Below, piece after piece: positions 1-11,500 of a DNA stretch of 64,000 bases. Made by a program: the position numbers and the translations under genes. Position 1 is the first letter of the stretch, and each line of letters begins with the position of its first letter. The DNA is from Diaporthe sp. PMI_573. Its lineage: Eukaryota > Ascomycota > Sordariomycetes > Diaporthales > Diaporthaceae. The notes beneath the pieces are model-generated. The model worked only from the letters and a program-made list of their open reading frames with translations. It had not been told where the DNA came from and searched no databases. The stretch lies in the NCBI GenBank assembly GCA_021399435.1, contig JAJTUP010000018.1:310001-374000 (forward strand). Reading direction: 5' to 3'.

Positions 1-282
1 CCCTCCGTTCTCAGCAGATAACGTGTTATGTATTCATTTGTGCTTGTAGCAGTTGGAGCTATACCTCTGCTGCCTCTGCCCACCAACGAAGCACACAGAC
101 ACTTGACAAAGTCGTTCTATCATGATCTTTTTTTTTGTTTTAATTACTATCTAAAGCGCTGATTCCCGAGGCGACATTGCCGACTCTCCGCACCTGCGAG
201 ACGGGACAACCCTGCCAGCCAGCCCTGTGACCAGCCATCTCCAGCCGCGGTAATCATTACTCTAGCGCAGTGGTCCTCGTAT
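1..282. other. 3' flank of the DUF1993 gene
   Basis: Holds a T-rich run near 126-140 just past the DUF1993 stop. No gene seen. Confidence 0.5.
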
Positions 283-875
283 CTAGAGCCCCAGGAAGCT
301 AGAAAGGTAGTCGGCCTTGCCAACCTGCACACCCTTGGATCGGATGATCGAGTACCCAGTAACCAAGTGGAAGTAAAAGTTGGGAAGGCCGTGGTTGACA
401 ACCGCAGCTTTGACTGTAGACTTGTGTGTCTTCCCAAGGGCGGGGCTGTTCAATCATTAATTAGTGTTATGTTTCGCCAAATAAGCAAGCGCATGTGATT
501 GGCATAATTAACTCACAGATCAATGGTGGTCTCCTCTCTCCCAGCAGCCTTGCTAGAATCGGCAGATTTCAGCAGCTCGAGTGTCTTCTGGACCACTTTC
601 CGGAGGCCTGCCACGGTCTTCTCATCAGCCTCGAAGGGCGTGATTTCTTGTCCAGTCAAGCGGCCGAGGTTGATCTGTGCGATTTTCGCCGTGTTCTGGA
701 CCTGGAAACTCAGAGGCAGCTGGTCTTCCACCAGGCGTGCCTCGAAGAACGTTGCGTCGACATCGACACCCTTTTCCTTGGCATATGCCTCGGCTTTGGA
801 GAGGATATGGTCGTATGTTGTCAGGCCCTTGACGAAGATGGGCACGACAAAGTCGTATGTTGCGTTGGCAGACAT
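283..875 (-). CDS. DUF1993 family protein
   Basis: Two exons: 517-875 and 283-445, with donor GTGAGT and acceptor AACAG. The spliced product is 173 aa. The N-terminal part reads as a small helical DUF1993 domain: an opening segment with VPIFVKGLTTYDHIL, then ARLVEDQLPLSFQVQ and AKIAQINLGRLTG. The second exon supplies the conserved family ending, LPNFYFHLVTGYSIIR followed by VGKADYLSSFLGL. Function is unknown for the family, which belongs to a four-helix (DinB-like) fold group in bacteria and fungi. There is no signal peptide, so it is probably cytosolic. It stands alone, with a CT/AT-rich 5' leader, and nothing in its surroundings points to a role. Start chosen at the only ATG before the conserved domain. 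Confidence 0.85.
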
Positions 876-1591
876 GGTCGAGTGATAATGTGAGATGGAG
901 AAATATGAGGGCTTGCTGAGTAGAGATTCAAAAAGTTGGAGTAAAATAATTTGAGGAGATCACGAGAGAGGTTATTGCAGACCTGAGGCGGTGCCTTGCT
1001 CAATATATATAGTCCAATTCAGTGTCTCAGCCACATGTTGATATGCAACTTGTTGACCCAATAGCAACAATCACGTCGCCTGGATGGGGCCTTGCATCTT
1101 TAACATTATGACTAAGTCCAAGGGCGAATCGCGTTATCGGAAGCCTATGTCTCAACGTTTCGCAGAAGTATGCTTCGGAGGCCATCGAGGTTGGGTCCGA
1201 TTGGCGGTTGGCTGGGTGTGCGAGCTTGTCTGCGTGAATGGCGTCATGCGGGGCCGGCAGCCAGCCTGTGATATGCCCACCAGCCCGATGATTACTCAGA
1301 CCGCAACATCTGGCTGAAGCCGGATCATAGTCGATTGGACAAAGGCACAACTGATGCTCAACCCTATGCAATGCAACGATCCCAAGGCTAGCTACTTCCC
1401 CTCCGCTCTTGTTACACTTTCTTTCCCTGGCTGTCGATTCAGATGAGGCCTGCCATCGCGCTTCAATTAATTACAACTCAAAGTTTCCGGCTGGCCCGCC
1501 GTCCTCTATAGACTCAAACTTCTGCCGTTGTCTCAAGTATCTGTTCGTGGCGTGAATAATGTTGAGAGGTAGAGGCAAGACTCAGTCAAGG
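876..1591. other. Intergenic region
   Basis: This is the 5' flank of the DUF1993 gene and the 3' flank of the MFS gene. The short open frames on both strands here show no family signal or codon bias. I see no gene. Confidence 0.5.
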
Positions 1592-3242
1592 TCATGGTCG
1601 CCATCTGAAGTCGGGATGCTTCCAGTCAAGTTCTTCGACTTCCTTCTCGTTCAGGCCAGACAGCTCCTCCACAGAATTCTTCGAGTCCCTTCGCCTGTTA
1701 TCAAAGCTCATCCACACAGATATTCCAATACCGACTAGGCACCACGTACTAGAAGTCGCGAGGTTGAGGCCATTGCCGATCGGAAAGTAAGGCCCGTCAA
1801 ACGGCAGAAAAGCCCAGGTTGATGCGAGTCCCTAGTGGCATAAATTGTTAGAAAATTCATTCGAAGCAGTCTTTTTCAGAAGATGACAGTGTCTACTCAC
1901 TCCCAAGGCACCAAAGGTCGCACTCGTCGCCATCGCCGCTGTTCGAGCTGTGTCACTTACGACGTTGCAACTAATTTGGGCGTTGGTAAGGCTCCCCATA
2001 GTGTATAAGGTGCTAGCGACCAGGAATGTCGCTACGTAGCGTGCGTGTGGGTCGAGTGTCCCGAGAAATATCCCATAGCCGGTCAGAACCGGCAGGGCAC
2101 AGAACGTCATGATTATCTGGCGCCTGTCAATGACCCACGAGAGTCCCGAGAGGGCGACCTCGAGGACGGCCCCAATCGCATAAGGCGGCACGGTGTAAAG
2201 CTGCTGCCTCGTGACTGGCGCATCCGGGTAGATGGTAGCTACAACAGTCGGCAGGAAGTTCCCGAGCCCCTGGACCGTCAGGGCGTTCATGAAAAACATG
2301 CAGCTCGTGGCCAGCGTGACAGGATTTGCGACCCCGCGCCACAGCTTCGTACGGTTCATATTGTCCAGGAGGATGGTCCCCCGAAGTCTCTCCGAGGTGA
2401 CGCGTTGTGCCGCAAGTCGGCGTTCCTCGAGCGTCAGCCACCGCGCAGTCTCCGGGCGATCCGTCAAGAGGACGAATGCCATGATGGAAACGCCAACGGT
2501 CATGACTCCTTCAACGATGAAAATCATGCGCCATCCATCCAGCGCCCCGAGGCTTGGGATGGAAAGGATGGCCGAGGCCAAGAGGCCCCCGAATGCTCCG
2601 GCCAGTGGGGCCATGGCGACGTAGAGCGACAGTCTGAAACCGAGTTCTGCGCGGCAGTACCATCGGGACAGGTAGTAAGCCATGCCGGGAAACACTGCGC
2701 TCTCGAAAGCGCCAACCAGAAAGCGGACAGCGAAGAGCTGGCCTGATGTTTGTACGAGTCCCGTGCAGATCGAGGCGATACCAAAGGCGAGAGTGCACCC
2801 AGGAAGGAACCAGCCAGGCCCAATCCATTTGCAGCAGATGTTCATGGGAATCTGAAAGAGGATGTATCCAACTGAGAAGCATGACAAAGCAATGTTGTAG
2901 TCATAGCCACGTAGACCAAGCTCTTGCTCCAGCCCGGCGATTCTTGCGTTGCCTTGACCCATCGACCGCCAGACGTTAATGGTTTGTACAATAAGAAAGC
3001 CGACAGGGTTGATGTATCATACCTATATTCGCGCGATCGATGAAGCAACACATGTATAGAATGCAGACAAGTGGACATATAGCCAAGTCAATCTTTACTC
3101 TCAGGCGTCTTTCCATGGCCCGAGTGAGCCCGGGAAGCTGCTGCCCGTCAAGTTGTTCATCCGAGCAGCCTTCATGTTCCTGTTTAGGGTCTGTGGCATT
3201 TTTCATGCACTTTTCAGTGGTCCCCGCTGTTGAGGTATTCAT
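1592..3242 (-). CDS. MFS transporter, anion:cation symporter (ACS/Dal5-TNA1-like) family
   Basis: Three exons, 3023-3242, 1901-2952 and 1592-1831, give 503 aa, the usual length of the family. The N-terminal cytosolic tail is followed by RRLRVKIDLAICPLVCILYMCC and the family hallmark DRANIGNARIAGLE, which is split by intron 1 inside the GNAR codon. About 12 membrane segments follow. The C-terminal tail ends HPDFRWRP, like other ACS members (the family tail is usually HPxFRY/W). Members carry organic anions or vitamins such as allantoate, nicotinate, pantothenate or sugar acids in symport with protons across the plasma membrane; the substrate cannot be told here. Translating past the GTGAGT donor at 1900 gives a false short C-terminus. 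No clustered enzyme suggests a substrate. Confidence 0.88.
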
Positions 3243-4205
3243 GACTGCGAGTGTCTGACCCAGCGCAGATTGAGCAGCCGCGAAACAATTAGCGAGATCA
3301 AAGTTTGAACGGGACTGGGCTGAGGTGCAAAACAGACATGAAATATAAACTTTCATATGGGATCCTGTGTCTCCTTCCCGGGACCTAGTTAGATGTATGT
3401 CTCAAAAGAAAGATCTCGGAGGCTCCCCGCTTGTCCAGTCGGAAGTTGATGGCGCACGTGAGCTACCAGGGTCTCCAAACAACAGTAAGCGTCAGGTTTC
3501 ACCGCATTATCTGGTCTGACAGAGTTATCGCCAGGGCGGATCAACATGCACGGTCTGTGCGAGCTGAAACGAAATTGCCTTGTGATATGCAGCCACCGGC
3601 GTGTTGATCCATTAGTATATGAGCGGGGGGCGGTAAGATCTCGTCGACTCCAGCGCAAGCTCACGCCCCCGTATAGATTACTACTATTGGAATCTTAGGC
3701 CTCGGCGGTTTTCATCTACCCATGGCAGTGAATATAGAAGGAATGGGAATGACCAACTACTTACCCATTTCCGAATGAGCGCTTTATTCCGTTGTGAAGA
3801 CAGTTTTATTTTCAACCCCGTCACCATTGTTGTCACGTATCACAGGTCGCCGATCTATGGGGCTGCTTCATTGCTCATCTTGTGTTTATTGCCCTGTGCT
3901 CTGAGCTGCTACCGAAGACACGCCACCGGGTAACTTAAATTGAGCTACAACCGCGAATCACTCAGAGGCGCCCAATCGATAACTTGAGACCGGAACAGTC
4001 CTATTTGTACTAATTTAGCTTTGATCGGTGCTTGAAGAGGCTTAGCGAGACTGCCAGCACCTACGACGATTTTGATACAAGGAATATGGAAGTGAAATCA
4101 TCTCATCGAGTCTTCTCTGTCGGACTTAGAAAAGCTCCAGCCATCCCTTGCTATATTTCTCTGGCAATTTAGCCGCAGGACGGTAGGCATCTGGAGGAGC
4201 TCGCG
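3243..4205. other. Intergenic region, no gene seen
   Basis: Promoter side of the ACS transporter and 3' flank of the F-box gene. No open frame here has a recognisable domain, and no repeat stands out. Confidence 0.5.
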
Positions 4206-5459
4206 TTAATCCGCGTCACGGGAAACACCTATGGGGATCGGGCATGGTGGGAACTTGCCCTTGAATAAAATGGAAACGTTGACATACGAAGCCAAACTTT
4301 TTAACTGTGGCAAGACGTCTGCATCACGTCCCTTGTCCGAGTCGTTCACCCACTCCGGGAACTGGATTTCCTTGAGCCTCGAGAACCGGCCGGCTGGACC
4401 ACACTTGTGCAGAAGGATCCCGAATTGGGCCCTAAGGCTTGCGTGCTTCAAAAATGTGTCTGGGGAGTCGTTGCTCGTCAATGGCTCTGGTTCTCCGACC
4501 AAGGCCAAGCGCTCAAGACATGGCGGTAACAGATCATAAAACCCCTGCTCAGCCGCCAGTTCGCTGTGCACACTGGACGAGGCTAGCCCACCGCCGTAGA
4601 AGCAAGCCAGGTGAATCGTCAGGTCTTTGAGTACGCTGAATGATGCAAGCTGATCCTTCAAGCCTCCAGGCTCATTCTCTCTGATGGTGTCAATCTGGGA
4701 CTCGTTGGGCTTGAATTCGAGCGTCTCAAGGGTCGCCGCGTGGCGTGCAATGGCCAATCCCATCGCTCCTTGGAGGTATTCGCCATCGCTGGGCGATTCT
4801 GCAGCCCCTCGGCCCCAGTGCAATACGAGCTTTCTTACAACATTACATGCACTCATCAACGCATCAATACCGGTAGGGCAGATCTTGACTTCGGACTCTT
4901 CGAAGATGAGCTCCTCAATTGTCGATGTCCCCGTCGAGACCTCATCAGCAGCCAGGAGGTTTTGGAGGCTGGCCACGGCGACTCGGATCCCATGAAGTCG
5001 TTTGATATTGGGAAACGCATCATGGCTGAATAGGACAGGAAATTGGCCCAGGGATCTGAAGTTGTCGGGGCTCCCACGGAGTTTTGCCTCTCTTGCGTAC
5101 CCTCGCCGCTCCGGGTGTCGTCGGAATGATAGGCCGAGGGACCGCATGTCCTCCCGGGAACGACCAGGAAGCAGCTCGAGGCGGCTGTAAAGCAGCGGAA
5201 TGGCGATATCGTGGAAGTGCCGGCTTGTCTTTACGGTGCTAAGGATGTGTCTGGAGCTCTCCCTCACGACCTCGAGGAAGATCCTGGCAAGTATCTCGTC
5301 GGGGAGCTCCTCGATGTAGCATTTCTTGAAGCGTATGAGTGGCCTCGTGTAAATGCGAGAATTGATAGATTCCTCCTGGGCCGATAAGGCGCGGCGAAGC
5401 TCCTCTGCCCAAGCTTCGGCGCTGTCCTGGATCCGGATGCACTCGAACACACCAGCCAT
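4206..5459 (-). CDS. F-box domain protein
   Basis: Single exon of 417 aa from the ATG at 5459. An upstream in-frame start at 5537 would add a hydrophobic, low-quality 26-aa extension, so the later ATG (MAGVFECIRIQ) is preferred. Residues about 40-85 hold an F-box: IEELPDEILARIFLEV, then a helix with STVKTSRHFHDIAIPLLYSRLEL. The remainder is a leucine-rich, LRR-like body (for example LKDLTIHLACFYGG and LPPCLERLALVGEP). F-box proteins link substrates to the SCF ubiquitin ligase through Skp1. This architecture is one of the very large, fast-evolving fungal F-box/LRR families, and the substrate is unknown. Confidence 0.75.
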   Translation of the reverse strand: MAGVFECIRIQDSAEAWAEELRRALSAQEESINSRIYTRPLIRFKKCYIEELPDEILARIFLEVVRESSRHILSTVKTSRHFHDIAIPLLYSRLELLPGRSREDMRSLGLSFRRHPERRGYAREAKLRGSPDNFRSLGQFPVLFSHDAFPNIKRLHGIRVAVASLQNLLAADEVSTGTSTIEELIFEESEVKICPTGIDALMSACNVVRKLVLHWGRGAAESPSDGEYLQGAMGLAIARHAATLETLEFKPNESQIDTIRENEPGGLKDQLASFSVLKDLTIHLACFYGGGLASSSVHSELAAEQGFYDLLPPCLERLALVGEPEPLTSNDSPDTFLKHASLRAQFGILLHKCGPAGRFSRLKEIQFPEWVNDSDKGRDADVLPQLKSLASYVNVSILFKGKFPPCPIPIGVSRDAD

Positions 5460-6260
5460 CTTCGACCTATTGGAGATGTATAACGATGAACTATGGAAAG
5501 AGAGAAATCTAATGTCCAGAAACTTCGTTGCGAGCACAATGTAGTATTATTGTAGGTCCAGCGAAAATCACATGCACGGTATCTATGACGTACGGTGGCT
5601 TGATATGTCTCGCAATTTCCGTCTGTTGACATTCTCATTCTGGGCCTCCTCTCCCGTGTTCTATGTTCCTCTTACGTTGCTGGCACATAGGTACAATTTC
5701 TCAGCATTCCACATCAGCAACCGGTTTTATGGCATTTTCAACAGACCTTATGACAGCAGGCATTGGAATTTCGAGCGTGTCTTTCCCGACAACCCTTTCT
5801 GGGAAGATTTTGGTGCCTTGGGCTAGGTATCTCAACATGAGCTACATCCCGCGGGGGCCAAATGCATACTTTGTCTATGTAAAGGGCATTCTAAGCGAGA
5901 TTAGGAATGGCAGAATACGATGATTAGAGTTCAACCAGCACGGACTTGTGGTGAGTCGATAGCAGTGTCTGCTATTGCTCTGAGCTGGGATAGTAAAGAG
6001 TGACTAAATATAGCTGACAGGTGAAGTCGCAGCTTGTGGAGAACAGAAAACAAACTTTTGGCTTCCCGCGAGTACAGGTCTTTAGGTTTCCGGCGACCAG
6101 ATTATCAATCGCAGGCGAGCAGGTGGTGAAGGCGTCGGGAACATGCATGCAATATATCTCAACCACTTCCGACTTGCCTCAATACTCTTCTCGATTCTCC
6201 TCTCTATTTATTTTAGGAACAGAATCACTATAAAACCAAATATCATCCTCGGATAACAGA
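5460..6260. other. Divergent promoter region between F-box and secreted-protein genes
   Basis: About 0.8 kb between two divergently transcribed genes. It contains no supported gene. The last 60 bases before 6261 are AT-rich. Confidence 0.45.
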
Positions 6261-7019
6261 ATGTTGTTGCTTGCGATCGCCATGACGACTGTAAGCTTCA
6301 TGGGCCAAGCAACGGCTGATCCCTGGGAAGATGACAGGAAACGTGGGAACGGCTTTTTCATGGAATACCTTCCCTTCGACAACTGGATCGTCAAGGCCAC
6401 ATACTCGGTGACCCTACCGAGGATCCCATGCAACTACGTCCCAGGTGGCGAGGAGCAGCTGGCGCTCTGGATCGGGATGCAGGACAACCCGGGCAACGGC
6501 AGCACCCAGGACATCAATTTCGTGCAGCCGCTAGTGGTCTGGGGCCCAACCTCGAACGTGACAGTCGACCCGGCCTGCGATGACCCCGCGGCATGGTGCG
6601 GGACCGCGAGCACCTACATCGGCCAGGGGCCGAACCAGCAGAGCGCGGGCTTCAAGCCCGTCGCGGTCGGCAAGACCCTCGACATGGAGATCGTCGTCGG
6701 GGACGCGGTCACGCAGACAATGTATCTCGACGGGGAGGTATTCTCGACCCAGACGGACAGCGCTGGCATGCGGCCTGGGGTCTTCAACTCCCAGAACGAG
6801 TGCATCACCAACTCGTGCGGCACGCTCGAGAGCTTTGAGTGGAGGGACCTCAGGTTGACTCTGAAGAAGGCACAGCCGGGCTGGGGGCCCAAGATGGAAC
6901 TGGCCAATGCTACGACTGCGGGCTGGGAGACGCCTGATGGTGGTGTTACGTGGACCAACGCTGGCATCAAAGTCGACAAGGACTATCTTTACAAGGACAA
7001 CAGCGTGCGTGAGTGTTAG
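6261..7019 (+). CDS. Secreted protein of unknown function, possible lectin/glucanase-like fold
   Basis: Single exon, 252 aa. It begins with a signal peptide (MLLLAIAMTTVSFMGQATA, cleavage expected near residue 19). The mature part is rich in Trp, Gly and beta-type sequence, with LALWIGMQDNPGNG, VQPLVVWGP, AWCGTASTYIGQGP and GKTLDMEIVVGD, and with paired cysteines (CDDPAAWCG; ECITNSCG). There are two likely N-glycosylation sites. The pattern suggests a concanavalin-A-like beta-sandwich such as secreted fungal lectin/glucanase or glutamic-peptidase-like proteins, but no catalytic signature is clear, so I do not assign an enzyme. GC-rich third positions suggest good expression. Confidence 0.7.
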   Translation: MLLLAIAMTTVSFMGQATADPWEDDRKRGNGFFMEYLPFDNWIVKATYSVTLPRIPCNYVPGGEEQLALWIGMQDNPGNGSTQDINFVQPLVVWGPTSNVTVDPACDDPAAWCGTASTYIGQGPNQQSAGFKPVAVGKTLDMEIVVGDAVTQTMYLDGEVFSTQTDSAGMRPGVFNSQNECITNSCGTLESFEWRDLRLTLKKAQPGWGPKMELANATTAGWETPDGGVTWTNAGIKVDKDYLYKDNSVREC

Positions 7020-7496
7020 ATAATCGCTGCAGAGCCACTCAATACTGGGAGTTGTCCATGAGCACCAATCGAACCACCATGATGGTAGATACAGGATATG
7101 AAAGTGGCCCTTCGTATTTTGGTGCCTACTTAGTGAAACCCCATTATTTCCTCTTCGAGTATTTGTAGGGGCTGATATCAGCTGGAGTCTTCCTTCAACC
7201 CCATCACCCTTGCTTTGAAACTCTCGTGATTCTGTTAAACGGCCTAGTAAATGAAATTTAACTGTATTCTGTTTATCTATGAGTTCTGAAACTCTATCAG
7301 CCCAAAGACTGTTTTGCATCTTAGATTTGTCCTTCACTCAGTCACTGCCACAATCGGTGTATTTCCATATTCCTTTTGACCATATAACCATACCTCGCCA
7401 TGCCCTTAATGAACCAATCAAATCATTCCATATCCTCCTTATTCCAATTCTAAATCATCGAGGCCCTGTCATCATTTCCTGGCCGTAATACCCTCA
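7020..7496. other. Convergent intergenic region
   Basis: Space between the 3' ends of two converging genes. It is AT-rich and I see no gene in it. Confidence 0.5.
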
Positions 7497-8513
7497 CTAA
7501 TGCGCTGTTCCTGCCGGGGCGCCGTAAGTTGCACTTGCTGTGGTATACCAATCGTCACCCTGCTGGAGGTACAGCTGACTCTGTCTGTACTCAGAGAGGT
7601 AGTCGGCCGAATCAGGCATGACCGCTGGACTGTACCCCTCGCCTGAATATGCCCCAGGCGGAGGCAGTGTGGACTGTTCCGTGGAACCATCGGGAGCTGT
7701 GCTACCATCCCTCGCTTGGGAAGAGTCGGGATACGATGTTCCGTCGCCTCCTTCGTTCCAGTATTGGTGGTCCGCCGTGTCCTGGTTTTGGTAGGCGTTA
7801 TTCTTCGGCATGGCTGGAGGCGGATTCAAGTGTCCAGGGTAAGCCTCGTAGCTCTGAGAATTGTCGCGCGGTCCTCCATAGCCAGGACTATCCACGTCGT
7901 CTATGACAAATTGTGATGAATCGGGGTGAGGCAGGCTGCCGCCGTCCCATGCCACATACTGTTCGCTTGTCTGCGCGTAGTCTTGGCTCGCACCATCCGC
8001 AGCCATGGCTTGCTCGCCACGGGAGACGTCCGACTGAGAGGCCCCGGGATCTGACCCAGCCAGCGTCGAGTCGTCGCTCAGGCCAGTCGTCATCCTCTCC
8101 GGCTGCCACGAGTAACGGGCCGGGTCAATAACCCCGTCCGAGCCTTCTCCGCCGCCACCGTCCATTTTCCCGCCCTCCTCCTCGTCAGTGATAGACCGTT
8201 TTCCGATGTTTTCCAACTTAGAATCGGCTTCAGCGTTGCTCTCCTTGATTTTGCCACTCAGCATGACCTCACAGATGCCGCCCAAGGCGCCCAGGATCAT
8301 GATGCCAAACAAGGCACCCAGTATTAAGATCGCTATTTCCCAATCCTCTAATGGGCCATCTCCTGTTAACGACCGGACTTCAGGGTGAAACTTCTCGTCA
8401 TCTGTTGATGGAGGGAGTGGCGAGCCAGCTACTTGTGTCAATATGAGGCCCGACTGAACAAAAAACGAAAGAGGCTGGTTCCTCAGGTGTGAGGAAATAG
8501 TATGAGACGCCAT
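7497..8513 (-). CDS. Single-pass membrane protein with Gly/Ser/Tyr-rich tail, unknown function
   Basis: Single exon, 338 aa. An N-terminal hydrophobic stretch (residues about 14-30) may be a signal sequence or first membrane segment. The main transmembrane helix is at about residues 59-82 (WEIAILILGALFGIMILGALGG). It is followed by a basic/acidic juxtamembrane segment and a long low-complexity tail rich in Gly, Ser, Asp, Tyr and Pro. Such wall/plasma-membrane sensor-like or mucin-like proteins are common in ascomycetes and poorly conserved. No domain is recognised. The long 5' space and absence of introns fit an orphan gene. Confidence 0.6.
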   Translation of the reverse strand: MASHTISSHLRNQPLSFFVQSGLILTQVAGSPLPPSTDDEKFHPEVRSLTGDGPLEDWEIAILILGALFGIMILGALGGICEVMLSGKIKESNAEADSKLENIGKRSITDEEEGGKMDGGGGEGSDGVIDPARYSWQPERMTTGLSDDSTLAGSDPGASQSDVSRGEQAMAADGASQDYAQTSEQYVAWDGGSLPHPDSSQFVIDDVDSPGYGGPRDNSQSYEAYPGHLNPPPAMPKNNAYQNQDTADHQYWNEGGDGTSYPDSSQARDGSTAPDGSTEQSTLPPPGAYSGEGYSPAVMPDSADYLSEYRQSQLYLQQGDDWYTTASATYGAPAGTAH

Positions 8514-11500
8514 CTGAATTGTTGAAGTCCGTGTGAAAATTGCAGATGCTGTACAAAAGGAGCGTGGGGATATTTTCCGTTCAGAGAATAAGGACCGACG
8601 GACTTCGAATCAAACATGAAGAGCCAAGTTTTTGGGGGATTAAAATCTGGTGCAGGAAAGTATTTAGTTAATCGAGCAGAGAGCGCTCCCATATCTATTG
8701 AGAGGCCACAAGGCCACTTTACCAACATCGACCACCGTTGGGGTTTCTGTTCGTGACAGTATCATGGCCCCGTACGAAAACGGCCCGTTTTGCTTAAGGG
8801 GTTATCAGTGACCTATGTTGTGGTGGTGGCTCTCCCCGTGGCCCAAAATGAGGCCGTGTGGCACATTTTGGGCCCAATGAAATCCAGTCTTTGTGCTCAA
8901 TTGAACAATTGTGAAAGACGGTCGGGGTGGCCCCGGCCATTAGACCACCTCGGCGCACCACACCTCGAAACACAAACATAACGCGACCGTGGTCAATGGT
9001 CACCGCCAAGAGCGTTCAGTGCTGCCATCAAAACCGACGGAAACACCAACGAACTGTGGGTTGGATGGCGGCGGGCTTCTCCGGAACCTCTTTGGGCTCG
9101 GGGGCCGGTCGTTCACGTCGCACACTGGAACTTGCCAACTCCAAATCATTTACGGCAATTTGCCCAATTCGATTTTCTAACCGGGCGGGAGTCAAATTTG
9201 CCCTTGGCATTCAACAGCCGTGTCCAGCGGGTAAATACGTTCACGCCGTGAGAGGCACGGCTGCTTGGGAGATAGCATCGACCTCAACACTGCTATGCCA
9301 CATGCGGGAACTAGACAATTGCCGTCATCAACGTGATACAAGTCATATAGCAAGCAGGTATCTATGCAGCTATACCAAGCTTTCAAGCAAGTGATGCGAA
9401 TGCAACCTGAACCTTACTGGGCTAGAACTGCCTCATTATCGTACACAGAAAGAATAACCACGAGTACAGTATGAGATGCAGCGTGATTGATGCGTCAAGG
9501 GCTGACGGGAACCTCGTCTCTCGATCATGTACCGGAGGGAGGCACTGTGTCAAGTAAACACACTGATGGTTCCCGGAAGTCAATCGATCCCAAATCGCAG
9601 GCATTATCCGCAGGAAAGCTGACCACGTGCGGCCATCCAAGCCCAATGCTTCCTGCAGATGCTGGGAAGATAAGGAACGGCTCCGTCATCTCGACCACGG
9701 CGCATGAATCTAACACGGTTCGATCCGGACAGAGCTCACATGGATGATCGTCGCTGAAAAGCCTCGGCACTCCGGGGCCACACTGCCAGGACAGCCTACC
9801 CCAGACGCCACACCTGTTCTTCCCCGCGTTGAAGCCACCCCGGCTGCCCGGGGTCGCCCCTCGAGAAATCCTCGGCTGGCGGATTGATTGGGATCACCTC
9901 TCGAACCGTTGGGACATGTGAAGGCCTGACGTCACTTGAGCAGCGGGCAGCACGGTGATGAACGGCGGGTCGCATATTGGTTCCTGCTGCTTAAGTTGCG
10001 CGCATCTTGTACATATTTGGAGAGCTTATGAGGATGGATCGAGGGAACCAGTGTCTGGGCTGCATCAACGCAGACCCTGGACGCATACTTGCGACCACAC
10101 GTAATAAGTCACTGTACCTACTTGAATGACGTGCGCACGCTACAACGCACATCACAGCTGCATGTGTGTGCAAGCGCAGGGGCTGCTGAAGGTGCGACGT
10201 GCTCGAGTGTGATAGATCGTCAGAGAGAGAGAGGGAGATAGAGAGAGCGACTGACTCGGACTACAAATAAAACTTTGCAAAATTGGTCACCCACGCAAAG
10301 GGACACGATTAGAAGCCGGCAGTCTTAAGGGAGGGAGGGATATTGAGAGGAGGGGTAGATGACGGGCAAAGTTCGTCTGATCAACAAGAGCCCGACCAAA
10401 GATGACGGAGCTCTGGGCGGCCAGGCCGGGGTGCCATCTCTGTACACGCAATCTTGGCGAGAATGAATACCAGAGTGGCCATTGAGGAAGGGACACAAGA
10501 CAAGACTCCTGCGGGATGACAATGAGGCTCAAAGTGCAATCAAGTGGACCGGAGATCCGGCTCTCCACGTCAGCCGTCCGAGATGACGAGGCCCGGCACG
10601 GCCGCCGAAGTGAGTTTGCTTGCACGTCGTTGGGCCGGAATGCACGGCAAGATTGAACTTTGGTCCTGAAGTTGCATCCCGTCCCGAACGCACTGAGCGA
10701 GAGCCCGGGTTGAAATGATGCACATGCAGTCAGTGCTTTGGAAGAGAGTAACTATCGTTGGGCAAGTTGAAGCAAGATGCGCCTGGAAATACTGAACGTG
10801 GTCGACCGGTGTGGACTTGACACTGAGCTAGATGAGCCCACAGCGGGTTTCATGTCGCGAGCTTGAGAGATTAATCGCGTGATGTTGAGATTGGTGGCAC
10901 AACTGAGCCTCATTCGGGTTCGGAAATGGCGGTAGGCAATGGGGATCTATTTTGGATGTCAATATGGCCCCCGATCATCCGGAATAGGACATTTCGTGCC
11001 AAGACCAGAGGCTCAATACATTGATGCTGTGCCGATGACTACGCTTAAGAGAAATAAGGACAAGGCTTCAGCTGATATTGTCGATGCACGCCACTCGACG
11101 GCAGGCATGCTGTGGCACGCAGTCTGCCAGAGTCCCGAGGGAAAAGCTGGTAGGCAGAGTCTGACTGCGTCGCGTCTATTGACAACGGCGGTAAGCCCTA
11201 GTGGCAACGTGCAGAGAAGGACAGGCAGAAGCTGAGAAGAAAGAGGGTACGATGGGAGCAGTGAGACTCCTTCGGCGCGGGAAACGAATGCACAACGGCC
11301 ATGATGCAGCATGCAGGCCAAACAACTGGGGTCCAGACCCGCCCAGCGTGCGGGCCGTTACAGTAGGTCCAGTCCCTTTGGGGACGGCAACGGGGGCGAA
11401 AATCCTCCATGTGCACGTGTGTTGCCGTCTGGGTACATCGATGCGACAGTCACTCTGTCACTCTGTCACCTTTGTCACCTTATCACTCCGTCACTCCGTC